NCBI GenBank assembly: GCA_028285495.1
Contig: JANQPB010000029.1
Span: forward strand, 124,001 to 188,000
From: Acidimicrobiales bacterium
GTDB taxonomy: Bacteria > Actinomycetota > Acidimicrobiia > Acidimicrobiales > SZUA-35
Length of the DNA: 64,000 bases
Direction of reading: 5' to 3'
Shown here: positions 24,974 to 33,803 of the stretch, piece by piece
Layout: every line of letters starts with the position of its first letter
Numbering within the stretch: position 1 is the first letter of the stretch
Notes under the pieces: generated by a model
The model's database searches: none
Told to the model about the DNA's origin: nothing
What the model saw: only the letters and a program-made list of their open reading frames with translations
Program-made: the position numbers and the translations under genes

Positions 24974-25753
24974 TCACGAACCGGACGGTCGGGGCTCGGC
25001 GCCCGCCTCACCGGACGGCCCATCGGTCAGCAGGGCGCTGATCCGGGTCAGCTGGGCCTCGATGCGGTCGAGCCGCTCGTCGATCTCGTCGGTCTCGTCC
25101 TCGACGTCGCCGGCCACGAAGAAGGCGGCCACGTTGGCGGTGATGGCCGACAGCCCGCTGATGCCGATCAGCATCAGGATGACGGCGATCGTGCGGCCGC
25201 TGGCCGTGACCGGGAACTCGTCGCCGTAGCCGACCGTGGTGCAGGTGACGAAGGCCCACCAGATCCCGTCGGCGATCCCGCCGATCGTCGAGCCGTCCTG
25301 CTGGTTCTCGGCCACGCTGACCAGCAGGCCGCCGAGCAGGATGCAGCCGCCGACGAGACCGAGCGTGGCCCCGAAGCCGGGTCGACCGAGGAGGCGCCCG
25401 GCCGCAACCGCCATGCGGGCAACGGCCGTTCCCGCCGTCGCCAGCCGCAGGAGCCGAGCCACCCGGAGCGGGCGCAGGATCGGGAGGGCGATCAGCGCCA
25501 CATCGAGCTTGTGGGTGCGGACCGTCTCCCGGCGATCGGGCGACAGGTACAGCAGGGTCGCGAACTCCAGCACGAACGCCAGCCAGATCAGGGCGCCGGT
25601 CCACCACAGGACCCGCTCGGACCAGGGGCTCAGATCCTCGACGGCCGGCATGAGCAGCACCGGGATCAGCACGATCGACAGCACGAGCATGGGGATCTCA
25701 ACCCGCTCGCTGAAACGGTCGTAGCGGGCTCGACGCGATGACTTCGTGTCCAT
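24974..25753 (-). CDS. Voltage-gated-type potassium channel family protein
   Basis: 259 residues. Six hydrophobic segments are visible, ending in a pore helix and selectivity filter TTCTTVGYGDEFP, where TVGYGD is the potassium filter. An arginine-rich helix RPLRVARLLRLATAGTAVAR stands where the voltage-sensing or linker helix would be. The C-terminus has a short coiled-coil-like acidic stretch (DEIDERLDRIEAQLTRISALL) that could drive tetramer formation. It should be an inner-membrane potassium channel. The ATG at 25753 is supported by a -10 element 8 nt upstream. Confidence 0.88.
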   Translation of the reverse strand: MDTKSSRRARYDRFSERVEIPMLVLSIVLIPVLLMPAVEDLSPWSERVLWWTGALIWLAFVLEFATLLYLSPDRRETVRTHKLDVALIALPILRPLRVARLLRLATAGTAVARMAVAAGRLLGRPGFGATLGLVGGCILLGGLLVSVAENQQDGSTIGGIADGIWWAFVTCTTVGYGDEFPVTASGRTIAVILMLIGISGLSAITANVAAFFVAGDVEDETDEIDERLDRIEAQLTRISALLTDGPSGEAGAEPRPSGS

Positions 25754-25761
25754 GGTGGGCA

Positions 25762-25767
25762 AGGCTA
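25762..25767 (-). promoter_or_regulatory. Leaderless -10 element TAGCCT for the channel gene
   Basis: TAGCCT on the minus strand, 8 nt before the ATG at 25753. Confidence 0.45.
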
Positions 25768-25852
25768 TGCGGCCGGGCCCGTTCGAGGCCCCGGCCAGGC
25801 GGGGATCGGTCGGCCGAGACCACGGCCACCGGCTGGCTGGCCCGAGGGCCGG

Positions 25853-26614
25853 TCAGGAGCCGGCGATCACGAGCCGGTAGCCGACGTCGAGCTCGGTCAG
25901 CTGGCGGAGGTGGCCGTTGCGCTCGTCCCAGCGGCCCGAGTCGAGGTCGGCCCGCAGCCTGGCCGCTCCCGCGGCCAGCTCACGGTCGGGGAGCTGGGCC
26001 AGCCACGACATCCCCTGCTGGACGTCCGGCTCCAGGTACGCCTCCGGCCGGCCCCAGAAGGCGGCCCCGAACCCGTCGGTGCAGTCGATCGGGACGGGCA
26101 CGGTCTCGATGGCGACGACGTCGAGGACCTGACCGAGGTCGGCCGCCGAGGGGACGTCCTGCTCGGACGGGAGCGCGAGCGCCGCCGGCCAGTATTCGAT
26201 CGCCCAGAACCGGTAGGTCTCGACCGGATCGAAGAGGAACAGCACCTGGCGCCGCGCCACCCGGCGCATCTCGGCCAGGCCTCGACGCCGGTCCCGCCAG
26301 TGGTGGAGGGTGAGCGACGCCATGGCTGCGTCGAAGCGGTGTGACCCGAACGGCAGGGCCTCGGCCACCGCCCGCACCACCGGTGCCGACCCCGGCGGAC
26401 GCTTGGCGATCATGTCGCTCGACGGCTCGACGGCGGTCACGCTCCGGTCGCCCGGTTCGTAGTTGCCGGTCCCGGCGCCGACGTTCACCACCCGCTCGGC
26501 GTCACCGATGGCCCGGTGGATCCGGCGGGCGACCCGTTCGTCCGCCCGCCTGCTGGTGTCGTAGGTCGAGGAGATCGACTGGTAGAGCTGCGAATCCCTC
26601 ACACCGACGATCAT
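25853..26614 (-). CDS. Class I SAM-dependent methyltransferase
   Basis: 253 residues. Motif I is VVNVGAGTGNYEP, the acidic ribose-binding residue is in VTAVEPSSDMIAK and the post-I region is FDAAMASLTLHHW, so this is a UbiE/Methyltransf_11-type enzyme. It should transfer a methyl group from SAM to a small molecule or lipid. The C-terminal ~100 residues (TDGFGAAFWGRPEAYLE and onward) are seen in a conserved but uncharacterised actinobacterial subgroup. The start is ATG 26614; a nearby GTG at 26602 is an alternative. It lies downstream of the DUF418 gene on the same strand, 68 nt away. Confidence 0.85.
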   Translation of the reverse strand: MIVGVRDSQLYQSISSTYDTSRRADERVARRIHRAIGDAERVVNVGAGTGNYEPGDRSVTAVEPSSDMIAKRPPGSAPVVRAVAEALPFGSHRFDAAMASLTLHHWRDRRRGLAEMRRVARRQVLFLFDPVETYRFWAIEYWPAALALPSEQDVPSAADLGQVLDVVAIETVPVPIDCTDGFGAAFWGRPEAYLEPDVQQGMSWLAQLPDRELAAGAARLRADLDSGRWDERNGHLRQLTELDVGYRLVIAGS

Positions 26615-26682
26615 CGCGCATGCCGGGCTGCGGGGACGGCAGTATCGATCGGCTTCGACCGGGCCGGCCCTGGCGCGGCGGG

Positions 26683-27819
26683 TCAGCGGCGCAGGGGTTG
26701 CATCCGCCGGTAGGTCAACACTCGCCAGACCCACTCGAATGGCCCGAACCGGAACCGCTCGAGCCACGGCTTCGACCAGGCCAGCTGCAGCGCCCACACC
26801 AGGAGCACGAAGGCGAAGGCGCCGGTACGGGTCAGGTCGTCGGTGTCGACCAGGTTGGCCAGGACGAGGACCCCGAGCAGCGTCTGGGTGAGATAGTTCG
26901 TGAGCGCCATCCGCCCGACGGCCCGGATTCGCTCGTGGACCGCGCTGTCGCCCCGCCGGTTCCAGAGCGAGATCACGCCGACGTAGCCAAGGACGACCGG
27001 GATCGTCGCCGCGGTGTTGAGGGCGTGGGTCGGGAGGAACCAGCGGGGGGCGAAGTCGTTGACCGAGATCGCCAGGACGGCGAGCGCCGCCATCGGGAGC
27101 CCGACCCCGAGACCGAGGCGGGCCATCCGGCGGTCCGCCTCGGGGTCGCGGGTTCCGTTGAGCACGCCGAGGCGGAACAGGGCGACGCCGATCAGCATCA
27201 TGCCGAGGGCTCGCCCGCCGAACTCGACGAGGAACCACAGCCCGACGAGGTCGGACATCTCGGCCTCCGGGTCGTTCGACCAGAGGTCGCCGAGCTCGGC
27301 GCCGTCGGCGGAGATCGTCGTGGCCACCGCCAGGCCGGCGGCGACGGCAACGGCGAAGATGCCGACCCCGATGACGATCAGCGTGCGGGGTCGCAGGTTG
27401 CGCAACACGACGACGACCGGTGATGCGATGGCGTAGACCATCAGGATGTCACCGTCCCACAGCAGGGCGTGCAGGAACCCGATGCCGAGCAGGAGCAGGT
27501 TGCGCCACAGGCTGAGGGCGACCGGGCGACCGCCCTTGGCCGCCGTCCGGTCGGCGAACAGCGCCACCCCGGCGCCGAACAGCAGCGAGAACAGGCCCAT
27601 CATCTTCTGGTCGGCGACGACCTCGCCGAGGGCGCCGATGGCCCAGTCGAGCGCCGTCTCGGAGCCGCCACCGTCGAGATTGAAGTAGGCGGCCCCCGGC
27701 AGGCCGAACGACACGACGTTCATCACCAGGATCCCGAGCGTGGCCCAGCCTCGGATCGTGTCGAGGTTGGTGATGCGCTCGGCTCGGGACGTTGGCGTGC
27801 TCCGCTGGTCGACGTTCAT
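26683..27819 (-). CDS. DUF418 domain membrane protein
   Basis: 378 residues with about ten hydrophobic helices. It opens RITNLDTIRGWATLGILVMNV, the classic start of DUF418 proteins related to acyltransferase-3 membrane enzymes, and ends with the conserved DUF418 tail FRFGPFEWVWRVLTYRRMQPL. A role in moving acyl groups or small molecules across the membrane is often suggested, but no function is proven for the family. The ATG at 27819 has a TAGCGT element 9 nt upstream. The methyltransferase follows on the same strand. Confidence 0.85.
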   Translation of the reverse strand: MNVDQRSTPTSRAERITNLDTIRGWATLGILVMNVVSFGLPGAAYFNLDGGGSETALDWAIGALGEVVADQKMMGLFSLLFGAGVALFADRTAAKGGRPVALSLWRNLLLLGIGFLHALLWDGDILMVYAIASPVVVVLRNLRPRTLIVIGVGIFAVAVAAGLAVATTISADGAELGDLWSNDPEAEMSDLVGLWFLVEFGGRALGMMLIGVALFRLGVLNGTRDPEADRRMARLGLGVGLPMAALAVLAISVNDFAPRWFLPTHALNTAATIPVVLGYVGVISLWNRRGDSAVHERIRAVGRMALTNYLTQTLLGVLVLANLVDTDDLTRTGAFAFVLLVWALQLAWSKPWLERFRFGPFEWVWRVLTYRRMQPLRR

Positions 27820-27828
27820 CGCCTGCCG

Positions 27829-27834
27829 ACGCTA
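27829..27834 (-). promoter_or_regulatory. Leaderless -10 element TAGCGT for the DUF418 gene
   Basis: TAGCGT on the minus strand, 9 nt before the ATG at 27819. Confidence 0.4.
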
Positions 27835-27978
27835 CCAGGAGGTCGGGCTCGGGTCTGCAGCCGGTCGTCCCCGGGGCCGAGCGCGCACCCCGGATCGACG
27901 ACCTGGAGCCCCGCGCCGGCCCGACCCGAGCGCTCCTGCTGGCGACGGCGTGACCTGAGGGGCGGCCGTCCGGGCCGG

Positions 27979-28998
27979 TCAGTCCGCTCGGGCCCGTCTG
28001 ACCCGGCCTGGCGTCTCGCCGTAGTGCCTGGCGAACGAGCGGGCGAAGCTGGCCGGCTCGGCGTAGCCGACACGCCTGGCCACCGCCTCGACGCTCAACC
28101 CGGCGGTCTCCAGGAGCTCGCGGGCGATCGAGAGGCGGGTCTCGGCGTACAGCTGCCGGAAGGTCGTGTGCTCGTCGGCGAGGCGCCGGCGCAGCGTGCG
28201 CTCGTTGACCGCCAGCCGCTCCGCCGCCCAGCCGACCTGGTGGTCGCGGGCGATGTCCTCGGTGAGGACGTCGCGGACACGGGCCGACCACGGTTGGGTC
28301 TCGGCGTCGAGCCGGGCGGTGAGCGCGTCGCACTGCTCGAGGCAGTACCGCAACGTGACCGGGTCGGACCTCGGCACGTCGAGGTCGAGCATCCGGCGGG
28401 GAAAGGCCAGGGCGTCGTGCGGAGCGTTGGCGACCACGTCGAGCCCGGACCGCTCGGCCAGCGTCTCGGCGTAGGACGCCGATCGCGTCGTCTCGATCCG
28501 GAACTCGCTCAGCTCCCGCTCGTCGACGACCTCGCGGGCGAAGTGCAGCGTCACGATCGACTGGCGCTCGAGGACGTAGGACCGGACGGCGGGCGGGAGC
28601 TCGGCCAGGTCGAACACCAGCCTGGCGTCGGCCCCCTCCTCCCGGAACTCGATGTGGGCGAAGGCGTACGAGAGCCGGATGTAGTCCATGGCGGTGTCGA
28701 CGGCAGCCCGGAACGTCGGGCTCGTCAGCACGGCGAAGCCCCAGATGCCGAACGAGTTGACGTGCATGCGCTCGCCGACCGCCACCCCGAGGCCGGCCTC
28801 GGCCGGGTAGACGGCGGCGATGTTCTCGACGGCCTGCATCTCCTGGTCGATCGTGACCTCGCTGGCGGTGTCGCCGAAGTCGTCCCCGGTCAGGCCGGTG
28901 CCGGCCAGCGCCACGTCGAGCCCGATCCCCATCTCCGCAGCCGTTTCGACCAGGACGCGCAGGCTCGTCGCCGGGCGGGTCGTGCTGGCCGAGACCAT
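27979..28998 (-). CDS. AraC-family transcriptional regulator
   Basis: 339 residues. An N-terminal ligand-type domain (about 1-230) of the kind found in OruR/VirF-like AraC regulators is followed by a C-terminal double helix-turn-helix (about 235-339): VNERTLRRRLADEHTTFRQL for the first helix pair and GYAEPASFARSFARHYGETP for the second. It probably senses a small hydrophobic molecule and controls the divergent hydrolase/oxidoreductase pair at 29,164-31,208. Two direct TTGTCCG repeats exactly 21 bp apart lie in the shared intergenic region. The ATG at 28998 has a TACCCT element 6 nt upstream. Confidence 0.9.
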   Translation of the reverse strand: MVSASTTRPATSLRVLVETAAEMGIGLDVALAGTGLTGDDFGDTASEVTIDQEMQAVENIAAVYPAEAGLGVAVGERMHVNSFGIWGFAVLTSPTFRAAVDTAMDYIRLSYAFAHIEFREEGADARLVFDLAELPPAVRSYVLERQSIVTLHFAREVVDERELSEFRIETTRSASYAETLAERSGLDVVANAPHDALAFPRRMLDLDVPRSDPVTLRYCLEQCDALTARLDAETQPWSARVRDVLTEDIARDHQVGWAAERLAVNERTLRRRLADEHTTFRQLYAETRLSIARELLETAGLSVEAVARRVGYAEPASFARSFARHYGETPGRVRRARAD

Positions 28999-29004
28999 CG
29001 ACCC

Positions 29005-29010
29005 AGGGTA
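29005..29010 (-). promoter_or_regulatory. Leaderless -10 element TACCCT for the AraC regulator
   Basis: TACCCT on the minus strand, 6 nt before the ATG at 28998. Confidence 0.45.
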
Positions 29011-29019
29011 GGCGAGTGG

Positions 29020-29047
29020 TTGTCCGACTCGGTCACGTCCTTGTCCG
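29020..29047. promoter_or_regulatory. Candidate AraC operator: direct repeat TTGTCCG x2, 21-bp period
   Basis: TTGTCCG occurs at 29020-29026 and 29041-29047. A 21-bp period puts both on the same face of the helix, as for the paired half-sites of AraC proteins. It lies just upstream of the regulator's -10 and between the divergent genes, so it could serve both. Confidence 0.45.
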
Positions 29048-29163
29048 CCGGGGACATGGTCCGGCCGGCCGACCAGGCGGACGATGGAGGTGTTCCCGAT
29101 CCCATCCCCGTCGGAGCGACCGTGACCACGATCGCCCGGTCGACGACCGAAGAGGAGCTCCCG

Positions 29164-30030
29164 ATGAGCCTCACCGAACGAGAACTGAACCAGATCGCCC
29201 GCATCGACGAGTCGGGCCGGCAACCGGTCCTGCTGGTCCACGGCCTCTGGCTGCTGGCCGGCAGCTGGGCCAGGTGGGAGCCGTACCTCGAGCGGCGCGG
29301 CTACGCACCGCTTGCGCTCGACTGGCCGGGCGACCCGGCGACCGTCGCTGACGCCCGGGCCGACCCGGCGCAGCTCGCCGGCCCGGGGATCCAGGAGGTG
29401 GCCAGCCACATCGAGGAGGCGGTCGAGGCGCTGACCCGTCGCCCGGCGGTCGTCGGCCACTCGGTCGGTGGCCTGCTGGCCCAGATGATCGCCGGACGCG
29501 GCAAGTCGGTCGCCACCGTTGCCATCGACCCGGCGCCGTTCAGGGGCGTCCGAAGCCTGTCCCGATCGGTTCTGAAGTCGTCGTTCCCCGTGCTCCGCAG
29601 CCCCGCCAACCGTCGGCGGGCGGTGACCCTGACGTTCGACCAGTTCGTCGACGGCTTCGCCAACGCCGTCCCGGCCGACGAGGCCAGGGCGCTGTACGAC
29701 GAGTTCCACGTCGCCGCACCCGGGCGGCCGCTGTTCCAGATCGCCTTCGCCGACCTGTCGCTCTCCGGTGCCACCAGGGTCGACACCCGGACCGACGACC
29801 GGGGTCCGCTCCTCATCGTCAGCGGTGGCGCCGACCGCACCGTGCCGCCGGCCGTTGCCGCGGCCGCACACCGCAAGCAGGCCAAGAACTCGGCACCGAC
29901 CCAACTGGTCGAGATCGAGAACGCCGGTCACTCCCTCGTCATCGACCACCGCTGGGAGGAGGTCGCGGCCAGCACCGTCGACTTCCTCGAGCGGGCCATC
30001 GTCGGCGCCGACCAGCGGCAGGCGTCATGA
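29164..30030 (+). CDS. Alpha/beta hydrolase
   Basis: 288 residues. The oxyanion motif VLLVHGLWLLAGSW, nucleophile serine in GHSVGG, an acid in SGGADRTVP and a base His in ENAGHSLVID form a complete Ser-Asp-His set, so it is a serine esterase or lipase-like hydrolase. The start ATG 29164 has GAGGAG 6 nt upstream (29152-29157). It overlaps the next gene in ATGA (30027-30030) and is divergent from the AraC regulator, which probably controls it. Substrate unknown. Confidence 0.88.
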   Translation: MSLTERELNQIARIDESGRQPVLLVHGLWLLAGSWARWEPYLERRGYAPLALDWPGDPATVADARADPAQLAGPGIQEVASHIEEAVEALTRRPAVVGHSVGGLLAQMIAGRGKSVATVAIDPAPFRGVRSLSRSVLKSSFPVLRSPANRRRAVTLTFDQFVDGFANAVPADEARALYDEFHVAAPGRPLFQIAFADLSLSGATRVDTRTDDRGPLLIVSGGADRTVPPAVAAAAHRKQAKNSAPTQLVEIENAGHSLVIDHRWEEVAASTVDFLERAIVGADQRQAS

Positions 30031-31208
30031 CAACCGAGCGCACGGCGACCGGGCCGCAGGACGCCACGTCGGCCGAGGCGGCGCCGGCGGGGCGCCCGGC
30101 GCCGCGGCTGCTCATCATCGGCGCCGGCTTCGCCGGCGTCTGGGCCGCCATCGCCGCCGCCGAATCTGGTGCGGCCGACGGCGCGGTCCAGATCGATCTC
30201 GTCAACCCGACCGACCGCTTCGTCGTCCGCCCACGGCTCTACGAGGCCGATCCGGGCGACAAGACGGTTCCGCTCCGGGAGGTCCTCGAGCCTCGCGGCG
30301 TCGGCCTCATCACGGCCCGGGCGACCGATATCGACGTCGACGGCCGCACGGTGCTCGTCGTCGACGGGCACGGCGACGAACGGCGTCTCCCCTACGATCG
30401 GCTGATCCTGGCCGCAGGGAGCCGACTCGTCCGGCCGCCGATCGATGACACCCACCTCGACGACATCGACACGCTCGACGGGGCCGCCGCCCTCGATGGC
30501 CGACTGGCCCAGCTCGGGCCCGACGGCACGATCGCCGTCGTCGGTGCCGGCTTCACCGGCATCGAGCTGGCCACCGAGCTCCCGTCCCGGGTGCCGTCGG
30601 CCCGCATCACCCTGATCGACCGGGCCGAGGAGCTGGGCGCGGCGCTCGGGCCCGGTCCCCGGCCCGAGATCCAGGCGGCGCTCGACGAGCTGGGGGTCGA
30701 GGTCAGGACCGGCGTCGGCGTGACGTCGTATGACGGCACGACCCTCGAGCTGTCCGACGGGACCTCGCTCGGCGCCGACGTCGTCGTCTGGACGGCGGGC
30801 ATGAGCGCAAGCCCGCTGACGGCGATGATCTCGACCGACGTCGATCCGCTCGGGCGCCTCGCCGTCGATCAGTACCTCCGCGTCGACGGTGCGCCCTCGG
30901 TCTTCGCCGCCGGCGACACCGCGGCGCCGCTCGACGAGTCCGGGCACACCGTGGCCCAGAGCGCCCAGCACGCGATCCCCCAGGGCACCTGCGCCGGTCG
31001 CAACGCCGTGGCCGACCTGCTCGGCGGGAACCTGTCCGAGCTGGCCACGTTGCCGTACGGCACCTGTCTCGATCTCGGCGCCGCCGGCGCCGTCTACACC
31101 GAGGGCTGGGATCGGCGGGTCGTGCTGGTCGGAGCGGAGGCCAAGGCGCTCAAGCGCGACATCAACACCGTGTGGCTCTACCCGCCGCTCGGGGTCGCCA
31201 ACGCCTGA
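30027..31208 (+). CDS. NDH-2-like FAD/NAD(P)-dependent oxidoreductase
   Basis: 393 residues. The FAD-binding motif IIGAGFAGVWAAIAAAESG lies near residues 29-47, the NAD(P)-binding motif VVGAGFTGIELATEL in the middle, and the second FAD motif VFAAGDTAAPLDESG towards the end. This matches type II NADH dehydrogenases and related pyridine nucleotide-disulfide oxidoreductases, which pass electrons from NAD(P)H to a quinone or other acceptor. No CxxxxC redox motif. The C-terminus lacks an obvious membrane anchor. It is coupled to the upstream hydrolase by ATGA and converges within 6 nt on the large regulator. Confidence 0.87.
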   Translation: MTTERTATGPQDATSAEAAPAGRPAPRLLIIGAGFAGVWAAIAAAESGAADGAVQIDLVNPTDRFVVRPRLYEADPGDKTVPLREVLEPRGVGLITARATDIDVDGRTVLVVDGHGDERRLPYDRLILAAGSRLVRPPIDDTHLDDIDTLDGAAALDGRLAQLGPDGTIAVVGAGFTGIELATELPSRVPSARITLIDRAEELGAALGPGPRPEIQAALDELGVEVRTGVGVTSYDGTTLELSDGTSLGADVVVWTAGMSASPLTAMISTDVDPLGRLAVDQYLRVDGAPSVFAAGDTAAPLDESGHTVAQSAQHAIPQGTCAGRNAVADLLGGNLSELATLPYGTCLDLGAAGAVYTEGWDRRVVLVGAEAKALKRDINTVWLYPPLGVANA

Positions 31209-31218
31209 CCGAGGTCAG
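31205..31218. terminator. Palindrome CTGACC-GA-GGTCAG carrying both stop codons
   Basis: A 6-bp inverted repeat whose arms contain the TGA of the oxidoreductase (31206-31208) and the stop of the regulator (31215-31217). It could be a compact bidirectional terminator; the 2-nt spacer makes a hairpin strained, so this is weak. Confidence 0.25.
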
Positions 31219-33686
31219 CCCGCCGCCGGGGCCAGCGCGTCGAAGGCGAGCTCGATGGCCTCCTCCAGGCTCAGCTGGTTCCCCTCGGCGACGAGCCCGT
31301 CGTAGTCGTCGCCGAGTTCGTCCCGCAGGACCCGCTGCCGGCGCTCGTGCACGGGTTGGTCGACGGGGCCGTGGGTGCTGCCCAGCGCCTCGAGCGTCGC
31401 CTGGGCCGCACCGGTGAGCTTCGCGGCGAGCTGCGGCTGGCCGAGCACGTGATGGGCCGCCGCGAGCCCCGAGAGGTTCCAGGCCATCATCAGCCGGCTG
31501 CCGATGAGGCTGGCCAGCTCGATGCCTCGCTGGTAGTACGGCATGGCGTCGTCGGTGCGGTCCTGGGCCATGAGGGCGTGGCCCATGTTGAGCGTGTTGA
31601 TCGCCTCGTAGTGCCGATCGCCGAGCTGCTCGTCGAGATCAAGCGCCTCCCGGTAGGCGGTCTCGGCCCGCTCGGGATGGCCGGTGGCCCGAGACAGCTC
31701 GCCGAGGACGGTCAGGCCGTGGGCCACGAGCTGGGCGTTGGCCAGCCGGCGGGCCTGGTCGAGACCGCGTTCGACCAGTTCGAGCGCGGCGGCGTGGTCG
31801 TCTGGTCTGGCGGCCATCACGGCCCCGATGTGGCACAGCGTCAGGGCCTCGAGCCGCTCGTCGCCGAGGTCCCGGGCCATCGCCAGCGCCGTCTCGTAGT
31901 GCTGGAAGCTGTCGTCCCGGCGCAGCTCGTAGGCGGCGAGGGTCCCCGCCGCCGAGTGGATCCAGGCGGCGGTCGAGTCGTCGACGACCGAGGTGTTGGC
32001 CAGCGCGTGGTCGACCCAGCCGCGACCCTCGCCGATGCGCCCCGTCCGGTACCACCAGAAGCCGAGCGCCTCGACGATCTCACACCCGGTTGCCACGTCG
32101 CCGTCGGCGAAGCACCAGGACAGGGCGGCGACGACGTCGGCGTAGTCGCTCGTGATGGCGTCGATCCAGCCGTCGCCCGAGCCGTCCCAGCGGCGGGCGC
32201 CGAGCGAGCGCACGGTGTCCCGCACGAACGACGCATGCCGTCGACGAGCCTCGTCCGGGCTGCCCGAGGCGTCCAGCTCGGCGCTGGCGAAGTCCCGGAC
32301 CAGGCGCAGCATCGAGAACCTCGGCTCCCCCAGAACGCCGTCCGACCGCTGCACGAGGCTCTTGTCGACGAGGGCCAGCAGGTCGGGGGCGGCTCCGTCG
32401 ACACCGGTCATCGCATCGGCCGCCCCGAGGGGCCAGCTCGCCCGGTAGACCGAGAGCGAGGCCAACAGTCGCTGCTGGCTCGGGGTCACGAGCTGGTAGC
32501 TCCAGGCGATCGTCGACTGCATGGTGTGGTGTCGCTCGGGCCGGTCGCGGGCGTGGTCGGCCACGGTGATCGCCGCCGACTCGAGGTGTGACCGGAGGTA
32601 CGAGAGCGAGAAGTACCGGGTCTGCGCCGCGGCCAGCTCGATGGCGAGCGGCAGGGCGTCGAGCGTTCGACAGATGGCGACGATGTCGTCGCGTTGGCTC
32701 GGGTCGAGGTCGACGTCTGAGCGAACGCCGCGGACCGCGTGCTCGAAGAACGCCACCGCCGGGCCGTCGCCCGAGCCGTCGGGTGTGAGGACGAACGGCT
32801 CCAGCTCGAGCACCTGCTCACCGGCCAGACCGAGTCGCTCGCGGCTGGTCACGAGGAGTCGGAGGCCGGGCACGAGCTCGACCAGATCGGCGAGGGCCGT
32901 CGCCGCGTCGATGACGTGCTCGAAGTTGTCGAGCACGAGCAGTGCGGTCTTGCCCGACAGGGCCTCCCGGACGGCGCCGAACGCATCGACCGAGCCGCCG
33001 GTGCCGATACCGAGGGCGTCGCGGATGGCGACGAGGACCTCGTCCGGGCTGGCGATCGGGGCCAGGGCGACGAACGTCGTCGGCTCGTCGAACTCGGGGT
33101 CCCAGCTGGTGGCCACCTCGGTGGCCAGGCGGGTCTTGCCGACGCCGCCCGGACCGACGACGGTCACCAGCCGATTGGTGGCGAGCAGGTCGATCAGCGC
33201 AGCGAGCTCACGGTCGCGGGCGACGAGTGGCCTGGCCGGAGCCGGGACCCGGTTCGGCTTGGACCGGGACCGTGGCTGCGGCTCGACCGGCTCGTCGGTC
33301 GTCGGAGCGGGCCCATCGGCGGCCCCGTCGCCGCCACCGGCCGGGGACGACAGCTCGGCGACGAAGCGGTACCCGCGTCCGTGCGTCGTCCGGATGACCC
33401 GCTGCTGGCGGCCGTCGTCGCCGACCGCCTGGCGAGCGGACTTGATCCGCGATGTCAGGGCGGACTCGCTGACGAAGCGGTCGCCCCAGACGCTGTCGAA
33501 CAGCTCGACCTTGGTGACGACCCGATCGCGGTGCTCGATGAGGTACCGCAGCACGTCGAACACCTGCGGCTCGGTGGCGACGGGCTCGCCGGCCCGGACG
33601 ACCTCGTAGTTGTCGAGATCGATGACGACGTCGTCGAACGAGATCCTCGACGAGCCTCCGGGGCCGGCCGGCTCACTCCCTTTCAT
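31215..33686 (-). CDS. Large winged-helix STAND ATPase regulator with TPR repeats
   Basis: 823 residues in three parts. Residues about 12-115 are an OmpR/PhoB-type winged helix (VIDLDNYEVVRAGEP, LRYLIEHRDRVVTKVEL, THGRGYRFVAEL). Residues about 165-470 are a STAND/NB-ARC-like ATPase with P-loop GPGGVGKT, Walker B-like ALLVLDNFEHV and LLVTSRERLGL. The rest is TPR-like helical repeats (HYETALAMARDLGDERLEAL, YREALDLDEQLGDRHYEA). This is the build of AfsR-type and related ATP-gated activators. The linker after the winged helix is Pro-rich. The ATG at 33686 has a TACGCT element 6 nt upstream. It converges on the NDH-2-like gene; targets unknown. Confidence 0.87.
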   Translation of the reverse strand: MKGSEPAGPGGSSRISFDDVVIDLDNYEVVRAGEPVATEPQVFDVLRYLIEHRDRVVTKVELFDSVWGDRFVSESALTSRIKSARQAVGDDGRQQRVIRTTHGRGYRFVAELSSPAGGGDGAADGPAPTTDEPVEPQPRSRSKPNRVPAPARPLVARDRELAALIDLLATNRLVTVVGPGGVGKTRLATEVATSWDPEFDEPTTFVALAPIASPDEVLVAIRDALGIGTGGSVDAFGAVREALSGKTALLVLDNFEHVIDAATALADLVELVPGLRLLVTSRERLGLAGEQVLELEPFVLTPDGSGDGPAVAFFEHAVRGVRSDVDLDPSQRDDIVAICRTLDALPLAIELAAAQTRYFSLSYLRSHLESAAITVADHARDRPERHHTMQSTIAWSYQLVTPSQQRLLASLSVYRASWPLGAADAMTGVDGAAPDLLALVDKSLVQRSDGVLGEPRFSMLRLVRDFASAELDASGSPDEARRRHASFVRDTVRSLGARRWDGSGDGWIDAITSDYADVVAALSWCFADGDVATGCEIVEALGFWWYRTGRIGEGRGWVDHALANTSVVDDSTAAWIHSAAGTLAAYELRRDDSFQHYETALAMARDLGDERLEALTLCHIGAVMAARPDDHAAALELVERGLDQARRLANAQLVAHGLTVLGELSRATGHPERAETAYREALDLDEQLGDRHYEAINTLNMGHALMAQDRTDDAMPYYQRGIELASLIGSRLMMAWNLSGLAAAHHVLGQPQLAAKLTGAAQATLEALGSTHGPVDQPVHERRQRVLRDELGDDYDGLVAEGNQLSLEEAIELAFDALAPAAG

Positions 33687-33692
33687 CCGAGC

Positions 33693-33698
33693 AGCGTA
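33693..33698 (-). promoter_or_regulatory. Leaderless -10 element TACGCT for the STAND regulator
   Basis: TACGCT on the minus strand, 6 nt before the ATG at 33686. It supports that start over in-frame codons further upstream. Confidence 0.45.
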
Positions 33699-33803
33699 CT
33701 TCCCAGCCGGAGACCGTGGGGAAGCGGCCCACTCCCGTCCGGCGGGTCGGATCGGCTCGGGGCCCGGCATGGCCAACGGGCCATGGCGGCCCAGCGCCGA
33801 CGC

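Noticed and set aside
8837..27819. A natural-product biosynthetic cluster, prompted by MFS, SRPBCC, PhyH, LLM and TmrB-like genes
   Set aside because: No polyketide synthase, NRPS, terpene cyclase or RiPP precursor was found, and the genes are scattered in unrelated operons.
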